The position numbers were made by a program, and so were the translations under genes. The notes under the pieces were generated by a model. The model was not told the DNA's origin. It did no database searches and saw only the letters and a list, made by a program, of their open reading frames with translations. Of a DNA stretch of 64,000 bases, positions 23,832-33,118 are shown in pieces (within the stretch, counting starts at the first letter, position 1; each line of letters begins with the position of its first letter). The stretch comes from Geminicoccaceae bacterium (GTDB taxonomy: Bacteria > Pseudomonadota > Alphaproteobacteria > Geminicoccales > Geminicoccaceae), in contig JACKIM010000001.1 of the NCBI GenBank assembly GCA_020638465.1, positions 1,930,501-1,994,500 on the forward strand, read 5' to 3'.

Positions 23832-25588
23832 TGACTGGTTATGACGTTCGTCCCGCGCGCAAGGATCCGATCCGCCTGCGCATCGGCCTGGTCGGGCTGT
23901 TCTTTGTCATCGCCTTCAGTTCACTGGCCATTAGGCTCGTCGATCTGGCGTCGCGCGATGACGAGTCGGGCGGGCGCCCGACAGCGATGGGCAATGATGC
24001 ACCCGACCCGCATCGTGCCGAGATTCTTGACCGTAACGGGCTTCTGCTGGCCAGCAACATTGTCACTTTGTCGATCATGTCTGATCCGCTGAGGATGATC
24101 GACAAGCGCGGTGCAGCCCATGCCCTTGCCGGCGTGCTGAACGATGTCGATGAAGCCGAGTTGCTGCGGCGCTTCGAGCGAGGCGGGCGGTTTGCGTGGA
24201 TCAAGCGTCACATTTCTCCGCGTGAACAGAAAATGGTGCAGGATCTGGGCCTGCCAGGCGTTTCGTTCATCAACAGCGAAATGCGTGTCTATCCGCGGGG
24301 GCGGTTGGCCAGCCATGTGCTGGGCTTTGTCGACGTCGACAATCAGGGGCTGGCAGGCGTCGAGTTCGGCCTGCAGCAGGAGCTGGTGGGCGGTGCGGAG
24401 GCGGGCAAGCCGGATATCCGGCTGTCGGTCGATGTGCGTGCGCAGCTGGCGGTGCATGAGGCCTTGTCGAAGGCGATGACGGATTATTCTGCACTGGGGG
24501 GATGTGCCCTGGTGCTGGATGTCAAGACTCGTGAACTGATAGCGATGACCAGCCTTCCCGATTTCGATCCGAATCATCCCGAGCGCGCGCCCGCGGATGC
24601 GCGGCTGAACCGTTGTTCCGGCAGCGTGTTCGAGCTGGGGTCGATGTTCAAGATCGTGAACACCGCCATGGCGCTCGAGACCGGCAAGGTGACCATGCGT
24701 TCGCATTTCGACGCCAGCGAGCCTCTGGTCGTCAACGGCCACCGCATCCGTGACGATCATGGCAAGTACCGTGTGCTCAGCGTTCCCGAGATCTTCGCGT
24801 TCTCGTCCAATATCGGCTCGGCACAGATGGCATTCGCCGCGGGCGGTCACGAAGCGCAGATCCCGTTCCTGACGTCGCTGGGGCTGATGGAGCGTCCGCA
24901 GATGGTCTTCCCGGAGACCCGGGAGCCGCTCGTCCCGGCCAAATGGCCTGACATCACCACGGCCACCGTGTCCTACGGACATGGCATTGCCGTCGCTCCG
25001 CTGCAGTTTGCCGAAGCCGTTGCAGCTCTGGTCGGCGATGGTGTGTTCCATCGTTCGAAGATCCGTCATTTCGATTCGCCGATGCCATCGGATGTCATTC
25101 ACGATGTGTCGAATGTTGACGATGGTGTGCGGGTTGTCTCCGAGCAGACCGCACGCGACCTGCGCTGGCTCATGTGGCTCACGGTGGAGCGCGGTAGCGG
25201 CACGCAGGCGATCGTGCCGGGCTACCTGGTCGGCGGCAAGACCGGTACCGCCGACAAGCCATCGGCGACCCGTCGCGGCTACAAGAAGGGTGCCGTGGTC
25301 GCGTCGTTCGTCGCTGCCTTTCCCGTCGAGGATCCGCGCTATGTTGTTCTCGTGACACTCGATGAACCGCAGGGCAACAAGGAGACGTTGGGTTTCCGCT
25401 ATGGAGGCTGGACCGCGGCGCCTGTCGTGCGGGAGATCATCGAACGTGTCGGTCCGCTGATGAAGGTGGAACCGACACGTCCCGAAGTCGCGATGCAACT
25501 GGAGCGGCGACTGCAGGTCGGGCCTGCCATCAACGGGCGCACCCATCGCGAGGAGGACGGCTTTGAAGCTATCAGCCTTGCTCCCTGA
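23831..25588 (+). CDS. ftsI: Septal peptidoglycan transpeptidase FtsI (PBP3)
   Basis: The 585-residue class B penicillin-binding protein crosslinks peptidoglycan at the septum, in partnership with FtsW. It has one membrane helix (about 18-38), the PBP dimer domain (RAEILDRNGLLLASN near 62-76) and a transpeptidase domain. The catalytic motifs are SMFK (Ser271, Lys274), SSN (325-327) and KTGT (470-473). The first motif is SMFK where STFK/STMK is common. Its length fits the family. The end overlaps the murE start by 26 bases. Confidence 0.95.
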   Translation: MTGYDVRPARKDPIRLRIGLVGLFFVIAFSSLAIRLVDLASRDDESGGRPTAMGNDAPDPHRAEILDRNGLLLASNIVTLSIMSDPLRMIDKRGAAHALAGVLNDVDEAELLRRFERGGRFAWIKRHISPREQKMVQDLGLPGVSFINSEMRVYPRGRLASHVLGFVDVDNQGLAGVEFGLQQELVGGAEAGKPDIRLSVDVRAQLAVHEALSKAMTDYSALGGCALVLDVKTRELIAMTSLPDFDPNHPERAPADARLNRCSGSVFELGSMFKIVNTAMALETGKVTMRSHFDASEPLVVNGHRIRDDHGKYRVLSVPEIFAFSSNIGSAQMAFAAGGHEAQIPFLTSLGLMERPQMVFPETREPLVPAKWPDITTATVSYGHGIAVAPLQFAEAVAALVGDGVFHRSKIRHFDSPMPSDVIHDVSNVDDGVRVVSEQTARDLRWLMWLTVERGSGTQAIVPGYLVGGKTGTADKPSATRRGYKKGAVVASFVAAFPVEDPRYVVLVTLDEPQGNKETLGFRYGGWTAAPVVREIIERVGPLMKVEPTRPEVAMQLERRLQVGPAINGRTHREEDGFEAISLAP

Positions 25589-27026
25589 CGGTGTGCTTTT
25601 GCTGGGTTCGGGCGATACCGAGATCAACGGGATCTGCTTCGATACCCGCAAGTTGAGGCCGGGCAATCTCTATGCCGCCATCAGCGGTAGCAGGGTGGAT
25701 GGGCATGTCTTCATCCCGGACGCGCTGGCTGCCGGTGCTGCGGCGATTCTCGGCAGTGATTCGGCGCGCAATTACGCGACCGCCGTGCCGGTGGTTGTTG
25801 ACGGCAATCCGCGCCTGCGCCTGTCGCAGATGGCCGCACGTCTCACACCCGGTCAGCCCGGGACGACGGTGGCGGTCACGGGGACCAACGGCAAGACCTC
25901 GGTAGCGAGCTTCACCCGCCAGATCTGGGATCGCGTCGGTATGCGAGCGGCCAGCCTGGGAACGCTCGGCGTGGAGAGCGAGGGGCGCTGGCCCGCAACC
26001 CAGCTGACCACACCCGACCCGGTGCTGCTGCACAGGCTCTGCTCGGACCTGGCCCGGGCAGGGATCGACCACCTGGCGCTCGAAGCGTCAAGCCACGGGC
26101 TGGACCAGTTCCGGCTCGACGCGTTGAACTTCCGGGCGGCGGCCTTCACCAATATCAGTCGCGACCATTACGATTACCACGGTAGCTACGAAGCCTATTA
26201 TACGGCCAAGAAGCGTCTTTTTTCCGAGTTGCTGATGCCGGGCGGGTTGGCGGTGATCAATGCCGACGTTCCCGAGGCCGGCGATCTCGCGGCGCTTCTC
26301 GACCGGCGCGGCATCGAGATGGTCGATTACGGCTTCAAGGCCCGGCGCTATCGCATCGTCGCCATCGAGGTGGGGACGGTCGGGCAACTCGTCAGGTTGT
26401 CGATCGACGGTACAGCCTGTGAGGTCGATTCGCCGCTGGTCGGGCAATTCCAGGCATCCAACATGGTGGCGGCCCTCGGTCTGGCCGTCGCCGGCGGCGC
26501 ACCGCTGGACAAGGCCATGGCCCAGCTTTCCTGCCTGCGACCGGCACCCGGGCGGATGGAGCATGTCGTGACTCACCCGTCCGGTGCACCGGCTTTCGTC
26601 GATTTCTCCCATACACCGGATTCGCTGGAAAAGGCGCTCGTGGCACTGCGGCCGCACACCGATGGCCGGCTGGTGGTGGTGTTCGGTTGCGGTGGGGATC
26701 GTGATCCCGGCAAGCGACCGATCATGGGCGAGGTTGCCGGCAGGCTGGCCGATCACGTGATCGTGACCGATGATAATCCGCGAAGCGAGGAACCCGGTCG
26801 CATCCGAAGCGAGATCCTTGCCGCAACGCCGAAGGACCGGACCGAGGAAATCGGTGATCGGGCAAGGGCGATCCGGGCTGCGTTCGCCGGATTGAACGGG
26901 GGAGACGTGCTGCTCGTCGCCGGAAAGGGCCACGAATCGGGCCAACTGGTCGGCACGACGCTGCTTCCGTTCAACGATGCCGAGGAACTGCGCAAGGTCC
27001 TTGCGGAAACGGAGGGCGGACGATGA
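25563..27026 (+). CDS. murE: UDP-MurNAc-tripeptide synthetase (meso-diaminopimelate-adding)
   Basis: The 487-residue ligase adds meso-diaminopimelate to UDP-MurNAc-L-Ala-D-Glu with ATP. The P-loop is VTGTNGKTSVASF (about 105-117); the UDP site SFDTR-like CFDTRKLRPGNLY is near residue 25. The DNPR motif (TDDNPRSEEPG, around residue 402) marks the diaminopimelate-specific type rather than the lysine-adding one. Translation starts at a TTG (25563), shown by a strong GAGGAGG seven bases upstream and by the family N-terminus. It overlaps ftsI by 26 bases and murF by 4. Confidence 0.95.
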   Translation: MKLSALLPDGVLLLGSGDTEINGICFDTRKLRPGNLYAAISGSRVDGHVFIPDALAAGAAAILGSDSARNYATAVPVVVDGNPRLRLSQMAARLTPGQPGTTVAVTGTNGKTSVASFTRQIWDRVGMRAASLGTLGVESEGRWPATQLTTPDPVLLHRLCSDLARAGIDHLALEASSHGLDQFRLDALNFRAAAFTNISRDHYDYHGSYEAYYTAKKRLFSELLMPGGLAVINADVPEAGDLAALLDRRGIEMVDYGFKARRYRIVAIEVGTVGQLVRLSIDGTACEVDSPLVGQFQASNMVAALGLAVAGGAPLDKAMAQLSCLRPAPGRMEHVVTHPSGAPAFVDFSHTPDSLEKALVALRPHTDGRLVVVFGCGGDRDPGKRPIMGEVAGRLADHVIVTDDNPRSEEPGRIRSEILAATPKDRTEEIGDRARAIRAAFAGLNGGDVLLVAGKGHESGQLVGTTLLPFNDAEELRKVLAETEGGR

Positions 27027-28435
27027 GCAAACCCCTCTGGACCGCCGTCGATGCCGCCTCGGCCACGACCGGCCGGAGCCGCCGCTACTGGGAAGCCGAG
27101 CGCGTCGGTATCGACAGCCGCACCGTCGGTCCGGGCGATCTGTTCGTCGCCTTGCAGGCCGCGCGCGACGGCCATGCGTTTGTCGGCAATGCTCTGGACA
27201 GGGGAGCTACCGCGGCCGTCGTCACCGCCCGTCCCGATGATGTTCCCGAAGACGCACCGCTTTTGCTGGTCGAGGACAGCATGCGGGCTTTGGAAGGGCT
27301 GGCGGCCTTCGCTCGCAGGCGCAGTGCGGCAAAGATCATCGGTGTCACGGGCAGTGTCGGAAAGACCGGTTTCAAGACCGCTCTCGCCCGGATCTGCAGC
27401 CATTTCGCGCCGACCCATGCCAGCGAACGGAGCTACAACAACCACTGGGGCGTTCCGCTCAGCCTCGCCAACCTGCCGCCCGCCGCCCGCTACGGCATCT
27501 TCGAGATGGGCATGAACCATCCGGGCGAGATTCGTGCGCTCACCGCCCAGGTTCGGCCCGATATCGCCGTGGTCACTGCCATAGCACCGGCCCACATGGA
27601 GTTCTTCACTTCGCTCGATGCCATCGCCGAGGCCAAGGCGGAGATATTCTACGGGCTGGAGCCGGATGGCGTGGCGGTCATCAACAATGACGCGCCGTCC
27701 TCCGACCTGCTGCTGGACCATGCACGGGCGGCGAGGGCGGCCATCATCACCTATGGCGGTGCGGATGGCGCCCGCGTCCGGCTGGTCGACAGCGAGCTGA
27801 GGGCAGATCGCAGCCTCGTGCATGCTCGCCTGGACAGTCGCAAGATCGATTTCGAGGTGGGCATTCCCGGCTATCACTGGGTCATCAACAGTCTGGGGCT
27901 CGTCGCCGTCGCCCATGCGCTCGAACTGCCGCTCGATGGCGTATTCGAACAACTGGCCGTTCTCGAAGCCGTTGCCGGACGCGGCCTGCGCGAACATGTG
28001 CAACTCGCGGGAGGCGGTGAGATCCTGCTGCTGGACGAGAGCTACAATGCCAATCCGGTGTCGACCCGGGCCGCCATCGAGGTGCTCGGCAACCAGTCGG
28101 GCCGCAAGGTTGCCATCCTCGGTGACATGCTCGAACTCGGTGCCCACAGTGCCCGGATGCATGCAGAGCTCGGTGATGCCCTCGACGATGCCGATGTCGA
28201 CCTGCTGCTGCTCGCCGGACCGATGATGGCACATCTGGGCGAGGCGGTGGGGACGAAGCGGGAATGGCACCACGCCGCCGGATCGCGGGAGCTCGCGGCC
28301 GGCCTTGGTTCCTGGCTGCGCGCCGGCGACGTCGTTCTGGTCAAGGGTTCGCTCGGCAGTGGCATGCAGTGTGTCGTCGATGCCATTCATGGCATGGGCG
28401 TCGGTATCGTCCAGAACGCGCACGAGGAGGTCTGA
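27023..28435 (+). CDS. murF: UDP-MurNAc-tripeptide:D-Ala-D-Ala ligase
   Basis: The 470-residue ligase adds D-Ala-D-Ala to the UDP-MurNAc tripeptide, completing the pentapeptide. The three Mur-ligase domains are visible: the N-terminal part with VGIDSRTVGPGDLFVAL, the ATP-binding centre with VTGSVGKTGFKTAL (about 109-122) and FEMGMNHPGEIRALT, and the C-terminal part with LLLDESYNANPVSTRAAIE. Its start overlaps the murE stop (ATGA) and mraY follows six bases after its stop. Confidence 0.95.
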   Translation: MSKPLWTAVDAASATTGRSRRYWEAERVGIDSRTVGPGDLFVALQAARDGHAFVGNALDRGATAAVVTARPDDVPEDAPLLLVEDSMRALEGLAAFARRRSAAKIIGVTGSVGKTGFKTALARICSHFAPTHASERSYNNHWGVPLSLANLPPAARYGIFEMGMNHPGEIRALTAQVRPDIAVVTAIAPAHMEFFTSLDAIAEAKAEIFYGLEPDGVAVINNDAPSSDLLLDHARAARAAIITYGGADGARVRLVDSELRADRSLVHARLDSRKIDFEVGIPGYHWVINSLGLVAVAHALELPLDGVFEQLAVLEAVAGRGLREHVQLAGGGEILLLDESYNANPVSTRAAIEVLGNQSGRKVAILGDMLELGAHSARMHAELGDALDDADVDLLLLAGPMMAHLGEAVGTKREWHHAAGSRELAAGLGSWLRAGDVVLVKGSLGSGMQCVVDAIHGMGVGIVQNAHEEV

Positions 28436-28441
28436 GAGGGC

Positions 28442-29530
28442 ATGCTCTATAACCTCCTTTTCCCGCTCGCCGCCGAAATCAGCGTTTTCAACGTCTTTCG
28501 CTACATCACCTTCCGGACGGGAGGGGCGGTCATGACCGCCCTGTTCATCAGTTTTCTCATCGGTCCCTACGTGATTCGCCGCTTGCGGGCGAGGCAGCGC
28601 GAGGGGCAGCCGATCCGCGAGGACGGGCCGGAAACGCATCTCCTGACCAAGAAGGGTACGCCGACCATGGGCGGTGTGCTCATTCTGCTGGCGCTGGGCA
28701 TCGCCACGCTGCTGTGGGCGGACCTCGCCAACGGCTATGTCTGGATCGTGCTGCTGGTGACGCTGGGGTATGGTGGTATCGGCTTTGTCGACGACTACTA
28801 CAAGCTCACCCGGCGTTCGTCGAAGGGGCTCTCGGGGCGCAGGAAGCTGCTGTTTCAGGCTGCTATCGGCATTGTCGCCGCGACTGCGGCCATGCTGCTC
28901 ACCGAGCCGCCGCTTTCCGGTGCTCTCGCTGTACCGATCTTCAAGGGGGTGCTGATTCCGCTCGGTGTGTTGTTTCCACTCATGGCGGCTTTCGTCATGG
29001 TGGGAGCATCAAACGCGGTCAACCTGACCGACGGACTCGACGGGTTAGCGATCGTTCCGGTGATGATTGCCGCCGGGTGCTTTGCCCTGATCGCCTATCT
29101 TACCGGTAATGTGATTTTTTCTGGTTACCTGGGTATTCCCTATGTCGCCGGTACCGGTGAGCTTGCCGTGTTTTGCGGGGCCATGGTCGGGGCGTCGCTC
29201 GGTTTTCTCTGGTTCAACGCACCGCCAGCCATGGTATTCATGGGCGATACCGGCTCGCTTGGAATGGGTGGCGCTCTGGGATCGGTGGCCGTGGTCACCA
29301 AACACGAACTGGTACTGGCCATCATCGGTGGACTGTTCGTGCTCGAAGCCGTTTCGGTCATCGTTCAGGTCGCCTCGTTCAAGCTTACCGGCAAGCGCGT
29401 GTTCCGCATGGCGCCCTTGCACCACCATTTCGAGAAGAAGGGCTGGAAGGAACCGACCATCGTCATCCGCTTCTGGATCATCGCCTCCATCCTGGCGTTG
29501 ATCGGCCTCTCGACGCTGAAGCTGCGCTGA
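28442..29530 (+). CDS. mraY: Phospho-MurNAc-pentapeptide translocase
   Basis: The 362-residue integral membrane enzyme moves phospho-MurNAc-pentapeptide onto undecaprenyl phosphate, making lipid I. About ten membrane helices are seen. Catalytic and binding motifs include KKGTPTMGG near residue 70, FVDDYYKL (about 116-123), NAVNLTDGLDGLA (about 190-202), FMGDTGSL and the His-rich PLHHHFEKKGW loop (around 323). It acts at the inner face of the cytoplasmic membrane. Its stop overlaps the murD start (TGATGG). Confidence 0.97.
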   Translation: MLYNLLFPLAAEISVFNVFRYITFRTGGAVMTALFISFLIGPYVIRRLRARQREGQPIREDGPETHLLTKKGTPTMGGVLILLALGIATLLWADLANGYVWIVLLVTLGYGGIGFVDDYYKLTRRSSKGLSGRRKLLFQAAIGIVAATAAMLLTEPPLSGALAVPIFKGVLIPLGVLFPLMAAFVMVGASNAVNLTDGLDGLAIVPVMIAAGCFALIAYLTGNVIFSGYLGIPYVAGTGELAVFCGAMVGASLGFLWFNAPPAMVFMGDTGSLGMGGALGSVAVVTKHELVLAIIGGLFVLEAVSVIVQVASFKLTGKRVFRMAPLHHHFEKKGWKEPTIVIRFWIIASILALIGLSTLKLR

Positions 29531-30927
29531 TGGACGGGATCATGCACGCGATTGCCCCCCTGCGCGGCAAGACGGTCGGAGTGCTCGGTCTGGCACGAAG
29601 CGGTATTGCCGTTGCCCGTGTCCTTGCGCGAAACGGCATCGGCGTCGTCGTGTACGATGACAATCCGCAGGCGATCGAGCCTCTTCTGGCCGAAGGTATG
29701 CGGCCTGGCAGGATCGAGGACGTGGCCCGGCTCGATGTCCTCGTCGTCAGTCCTGGCGTGCCGCTCACCCACCCGCGGCCTCATCCTGTGGTGGCCGCCG
29801 CGCGGGAAGCCGGTATTTTGCTCACCTGCGATATCGACCTGTTCGCCCGGCCGCTGCGTGAACTCGGACACACCCTGGTGGTGGTGACCGGTACCAACGG
29901 CAAATCGACAACAACGGCATTAATTCACCATTTGGCACTGGTTGCCGGAAAGCGAGTGCTGATCGGAGGCAATATCGGACTGCCAGTGTTCGAGTTGAAG
30001 CCCGGCTCCAAGCCGACGATCGTCGTCCTCGAACTTTCGTCCTTCCAGCTCGATCTCTGCAACGACCTGCGGCCCGATATTGCCGTTTGGATGAACCTCA
30101 CGCCGGATCACCTCGACCGTCACGGCGATCTCGACGGCTACATCCGGGCAAAATCGCGTGTCTTTGCCCGAATGGGGACGAGTGACGAAGCGGTCATATG
30201 CATTGATGACGAGCCGAGTCGGGCGGTGGCGCAATCGCTTGCCGGTCGGGTGGCGGTCACTACCTTTGGTCGCAGCGGCGAGGCGGTGGTGTCCATCGTT
30301 GGCGGCGATCTGCGTCGCGGCAGCCGGCCGTTGATGGATCTCCGGGATCTGCCGTCCCTGCGCGGCGATCACAATATCGACAATGCTGCGGCAGCCACCC
30401 TGGCGCTGCTGCGTCTCGGCGTCGACGGGACGACCATCCGCAACGGACTGGCGACCTTCCGCAGCCTGCCTCACCGGGCGGAGCAGGTCGCCGTCATCGA
30501 CCATGTGCGCTTCATCAACGACAGCAAGGCGACCAATCCGTCGTCGGCCGCCCGCAGCCTGCGCACCTTTCCCAATATCTACTGGATCGCCGGTGGCAAA
30601 CCCAAGCCCGGCGGATTTTCGGAGCTTTTGTCACTGATGCGTCCGGTGCGGCACCTCTACCTGATCGGCGAGGCCGCTGACGAGATGGTGGCCACGTTCG
30701 AAGGCGTGGTGCCATGCACCCGCCATGCCGGACTGGCGGAGGCAATGCGTGCTGCCCATGACGCGGCACTGGCCGACCGGACCGGCGAGGCCACCGTGCT
30801 TCTCGCACCCGCCTGCGCCTCCTACGACCAGTTCAGGAGCTATGAGGAGCGCGGCGACCGGTTTCGCGAGATCGCCATGTCGATGGCTTCCGGCGAGCGG
30901 TTGCAACCGCTCGGAGGTGCGGCATGA
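29530..30927 (+). CDS. murD: UDP-MurNAc-L-Ala:D-Glu ligase
   Basis: The 465-residue ligase adds D-glutamate to UDP-MurNAc-L-Ala. The N-terminal UDP-binding fold starts GKTVGVLGLARSGIAVARVL; the P-loop is VVTGTNGKSTTTALIHHL (about 118-135); LELSSFQLD and NLTPDHLDRHG belong to the central domain; FINDSKATNPSSAARSL and WIAGGKPKPGGF belong to the C-terminal one. The start at 29530 overlaps the mraY stop by one base; longer upstream starts would run far into mraY. Confidence 0.95.
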   Translation: MDGIMHAIAPLRGKTVGVLGLARSGIAVARVLARNGIGVVVYDDNPQAIEPLLAEGMRPGRIEDVARLDVLVVSPGVPLTHPRPHPVVAAAREAGILLTCDIDLFARPLRELGHTLVVVTGTNGKSTTTALIHHLALVAGKRVLIGGNIGLPVFELKPGSKPTIVVLELSSFQLDLCNDLRPDIAVWMNLTPDHLDRHGDLDGYIRAKSRVFARMGTSDEAVICIDDEPSRAVAQSLAGRVAVTTFGRSGEAVVSIVGGDLRRGSRPLMDLRDLPSLRGDHNIDNAAAATLALLRLGVDGTTIRNGLATFRSLPHRAEQVAVIDHVRFINDSKATNPSSAARSLRTFPNIYWIAGGKPKPGGFSELLSLMRPVRHLYLIGEAADEMVATFEGVVPCTRHAGLAEAMRAAHDAALADRTGEATVLLAPACASYDQFRSYEERGDRFREIAMSMASGERLQPLGGAA

Positions 30928-32036
30928 CCCCCTTTGCCCGCCACGATCGCAGTTTTGTCGGCCGCTGGTGGTGGACGGTCGACCATTTCGTGCTCGGCGG
31001 GATCATCGTGCTGGCGATACTGGGGTTGTTCATGGTGTTCGCCGCCAGTCCGCCCGTTGCCCGCAAGCTGGGATATCCCGAAACCCATTTCATCTTCAAG
31101 CATCTGATTTCTCTGGGTATTTCCCTGGGACTCCTGTTCCTGGTCTCGTTGATGGCGCCGCGCGGCGTCCTGCGTCTGGCTGTCGTGTGCTTTGCGGTGT
31201 TTGGACTTCTGACCATCGCCACGCTGTTCCTGGCGCCCGAGGTGAAGGGGTCTCACCGCTGGCTGCGCATGTTCGGGCAGCAGATCCAGCCCACCGAGTT
31301 TCTCAAACCTTGCGTGACGGTGATCGGTGCATGGCTGCTTGCCCGCAGCGAGGGAATTCGCGGGCTCGTGCCGGCGACACTGCTGGTCGGCGGGGTGGTA
31401 GGCGTCCTTCTGATGCAACCCGACGTCGGCATGGCAGCGCTGATCACGCTGATCTTCTGTGCCCAGCTGTTCATCGCCGGCCTGAGCTGGCTCTTCGTCG
31501 GCATCGCCGTGACCGTCGGCGTGGTCGGGCTCTATGGCGCCTATGCCCTGCACCCGCATGTGCAGGAGCGTGTCGACATCTTCTTCGGGCCGGTGGCGGA
31601 GTACGACCAGATCGGCATCGCCATGCGGGCCTTGTCCTCGGGAGGACTGTTCGGCCGTGGGCCGGGCGAGGGCGTGGTGAAATTCTCCCTGCCCGAGGCA
31701 CATTCCGACTTTGTCTTCGTGACTGCCGCCGAGGAGTTCGGCATCCTCTTCTGCCTTCTGATCGTGCTGGTGTTTGCCGTGGTGGTGCTCAAGGCGCTGC
31801 ACCGCACCCAGGACAGCAATGACCGTTTCGTTCGCCTGGCGGCCTTCGGTCTTGCCGCGGAGCTGGGGCTTCAGGCACTGATCAACATGGCCGTGAACCT
31901 GAACCTGATGCCGACAAAAGGTATGACATTGCCACTGATCTCCTATGGTGGATCGTCAATGATGGCGCTCGGCATCGGCCTTGGCATGCTGCTGGCGTTC
32001 ACCCGGCGAGGTGCGCGTCTTGGAGGTGTACCGTGA
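30924..32036 (+). CDS. ftsW: Septal lipid II polymerase FtsW
   Basis: The 370-residue SEDS-family protein has about ten membrane helices and polymerises lipid II at the septum together with FtsI. Typical SEDS blocks are KGSHRWLRMFGQQIQPTEFL (about 108-127), LLMQPDVGMAALI with the catalytic Asp in the external loop, EAHSDFVFVTAAEEFG, and PTKGMTLPLISYGGSSM near the C-terminus. The start overlaps the murD stop (ATGA). It lies between murD and murG as in most proteobacteria. Confidence 0.95.
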   Translation: MTPFARHDRSFVGRWWWTVDHFVLGGIIVLAILGLFMVFAASPPVARKLGYPETHFIFKHLISLGISLGLLFLVSLMAPRGVLRLAVVCFAVFGLLTIATLFLAPEVKGSHRWLRMFGQQIQPTEFLKPCVTVIGAWLLARSEGIRGLVPATLLVGGVVGVLLMQPDVGMAALITLIFCAQLFIAGLSWLFVGIAVTVGVVGLYGAYALHPHVQERVDIFFGPVAEYDQIGIAMRALSSGGLFGRGPGEGVVKFSLPEAHSDFVFVTAAEEFGILFCLLIVLVFAVVVLKALHRTQDSNDRFVRLAAFGLAAELGLQALINMAVNLNLMPTKGMTLPLISYGGSSMMALGIGLGMLLAFTRRGARLGGVP

Positions 32037-33118
32037 GTTCGATGTACATGGTCGCCACCGGCGGTACGGGCGGGCATGTCTTTCCGGCTCTCGCGCTTGC
32101 GCGCGAACTGGTGAACCGCGGCGATCGTGTCACGTTCCTCGTCGATCGTCGTGGCCAGCGCTACCTGCCCGAGGATATGCCACATCGCGAGATCGCCGCG
32201 GCCAGTCCCAGCGGTACGATGATCCATCGGCTGCGGGCCGTGCTGTCGCTCGCTCGGGGTTTCTTCCAGAGCCTGCGGGCCATCGGCGAACTGCGCCCGC
32301 AGGCGATCGCCTGTTTCGGCGGCTATGCCTCGGTGCCGGCGGCTCTCGCCGCGAGGCTCCGTTCGGTGCCGGTAATGGTTCACGAACAGAATGCCGTGTT
32401 CGGTCGCGCCAACCGGAACATCGGCGGCTTTGCCGGGGTGATCGCGCTGACCTTCGCGGATACCGACGCCTTGCCGTCGGGCAATGCCCGGCGCGTGGTC
32501 ACCGGAAATCCGGTGCGTCCGGGTTTTGTCCGTTCGGCAGCAACGAGGACCGGTACCTCCGGTGACAGCCTGAACGTCCTGGTGATCGGAGGCAGCCAGG
32601 GTGCGCGCATTCTCTCCGACATCGTGCCGGCGGCGATGCTGGCCCTGCCGGATACCATCCGCCAGCGGCTCAAGGTCGTCCAGCAGTGTCGCCCGGAAGA
32701 CATCGCAAGGGTGAGGGAGGCTTATGCCGATTGTGGCTTCGAGGTCGAACTTGCCTCTTTCTTTGACGATATGGTCCGGCGTATGAGCGACGCCTCGTTG
32801 GTCATCAGTCGTTCGGGAGCTTCTTCCATCAGCGAAATTCTCGCCTTGTCACGCCCGTCTGTCCTCATCCCCTACCTTCACGCCGCCGATGGTCACCAGC
32901 AGGCCAATGCGGAGCGGCTGGAACGTGCCGGTGCGGCCATCCTGCACCGTCAGGACGAGGTGACGGCGGAAGCCCTTTCGGCCAGTCTGGCAGCCGTCCT
33001 CGGTGATGCGCAAAGGCGCGAGGCCATGAGCCGGGCGGCGGAGTCGCTGGATTGCCCGGACGCGGCTGCGACCCTGGCCGATGCCATGGTGTCGATCTCC
33101 ACCGGAGGGCGGCCATGA
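32033..33118 (+). CDS. murG: UDP-GlcNAc:lipid I N-acetylglucosamine transferase
   Basis: The 361-residue GT28 enzyme adds GlcNAc to lipid I, giving lipid II, at the inner membrane surface. The N-terminal glycine-rich loop is ATGGTGGHVFPALALA. ACFGGYASVPAALAARL and VMVHEQNAVFGRANR follow; the C-terminal donor site includes LVIGGSQGARILSD and VISRSGASSISEI (about 262-274) and HAADGHQQANAERLE. It starts with GTG at 32033, overlapping the ftsW stop (GTGA). Confidence 0.95.
   Translation: MSSMYMVATGGTGGHVFPALALARELVNRGDRVTFLVDRRGQRYLPEDMPHREIAAASPSGTMIHRLRAVLSLARGFFQSLRAIGELRPQAIACFGGYASVPAALAARLRSVPVMVHEQNAVFGRANRNIGGFAGVIALTFADTDALPSGNARRVVTGNPVRPGFVRSAATRTGTSGDSLNVLVIGGSQGARILSDIVPAAMLALPDTIRQRLKVVQQCRPEDIARVREAYADCGFEVELASFFDDMVRRMSDASLVISRSGASSISEILALSRPSVLIPYLHAADGHQQANAERLERAGAAILHRQDEVTAEALSASLAAVLGDAQRREAMSRAAESLDCPDAAATLADAMVSISTGGRP

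Noticed and set aside
23921..25666. Minus-strand open frame covering ftsI
   Set aside because: Shadow of ftsI with no start signal or family match.
26753..28639. Long minus-strand open frame opposite murE, murF and mraY
   Set aside because: It lies opposite essential genes with clear motifs and has no recognisable domain.
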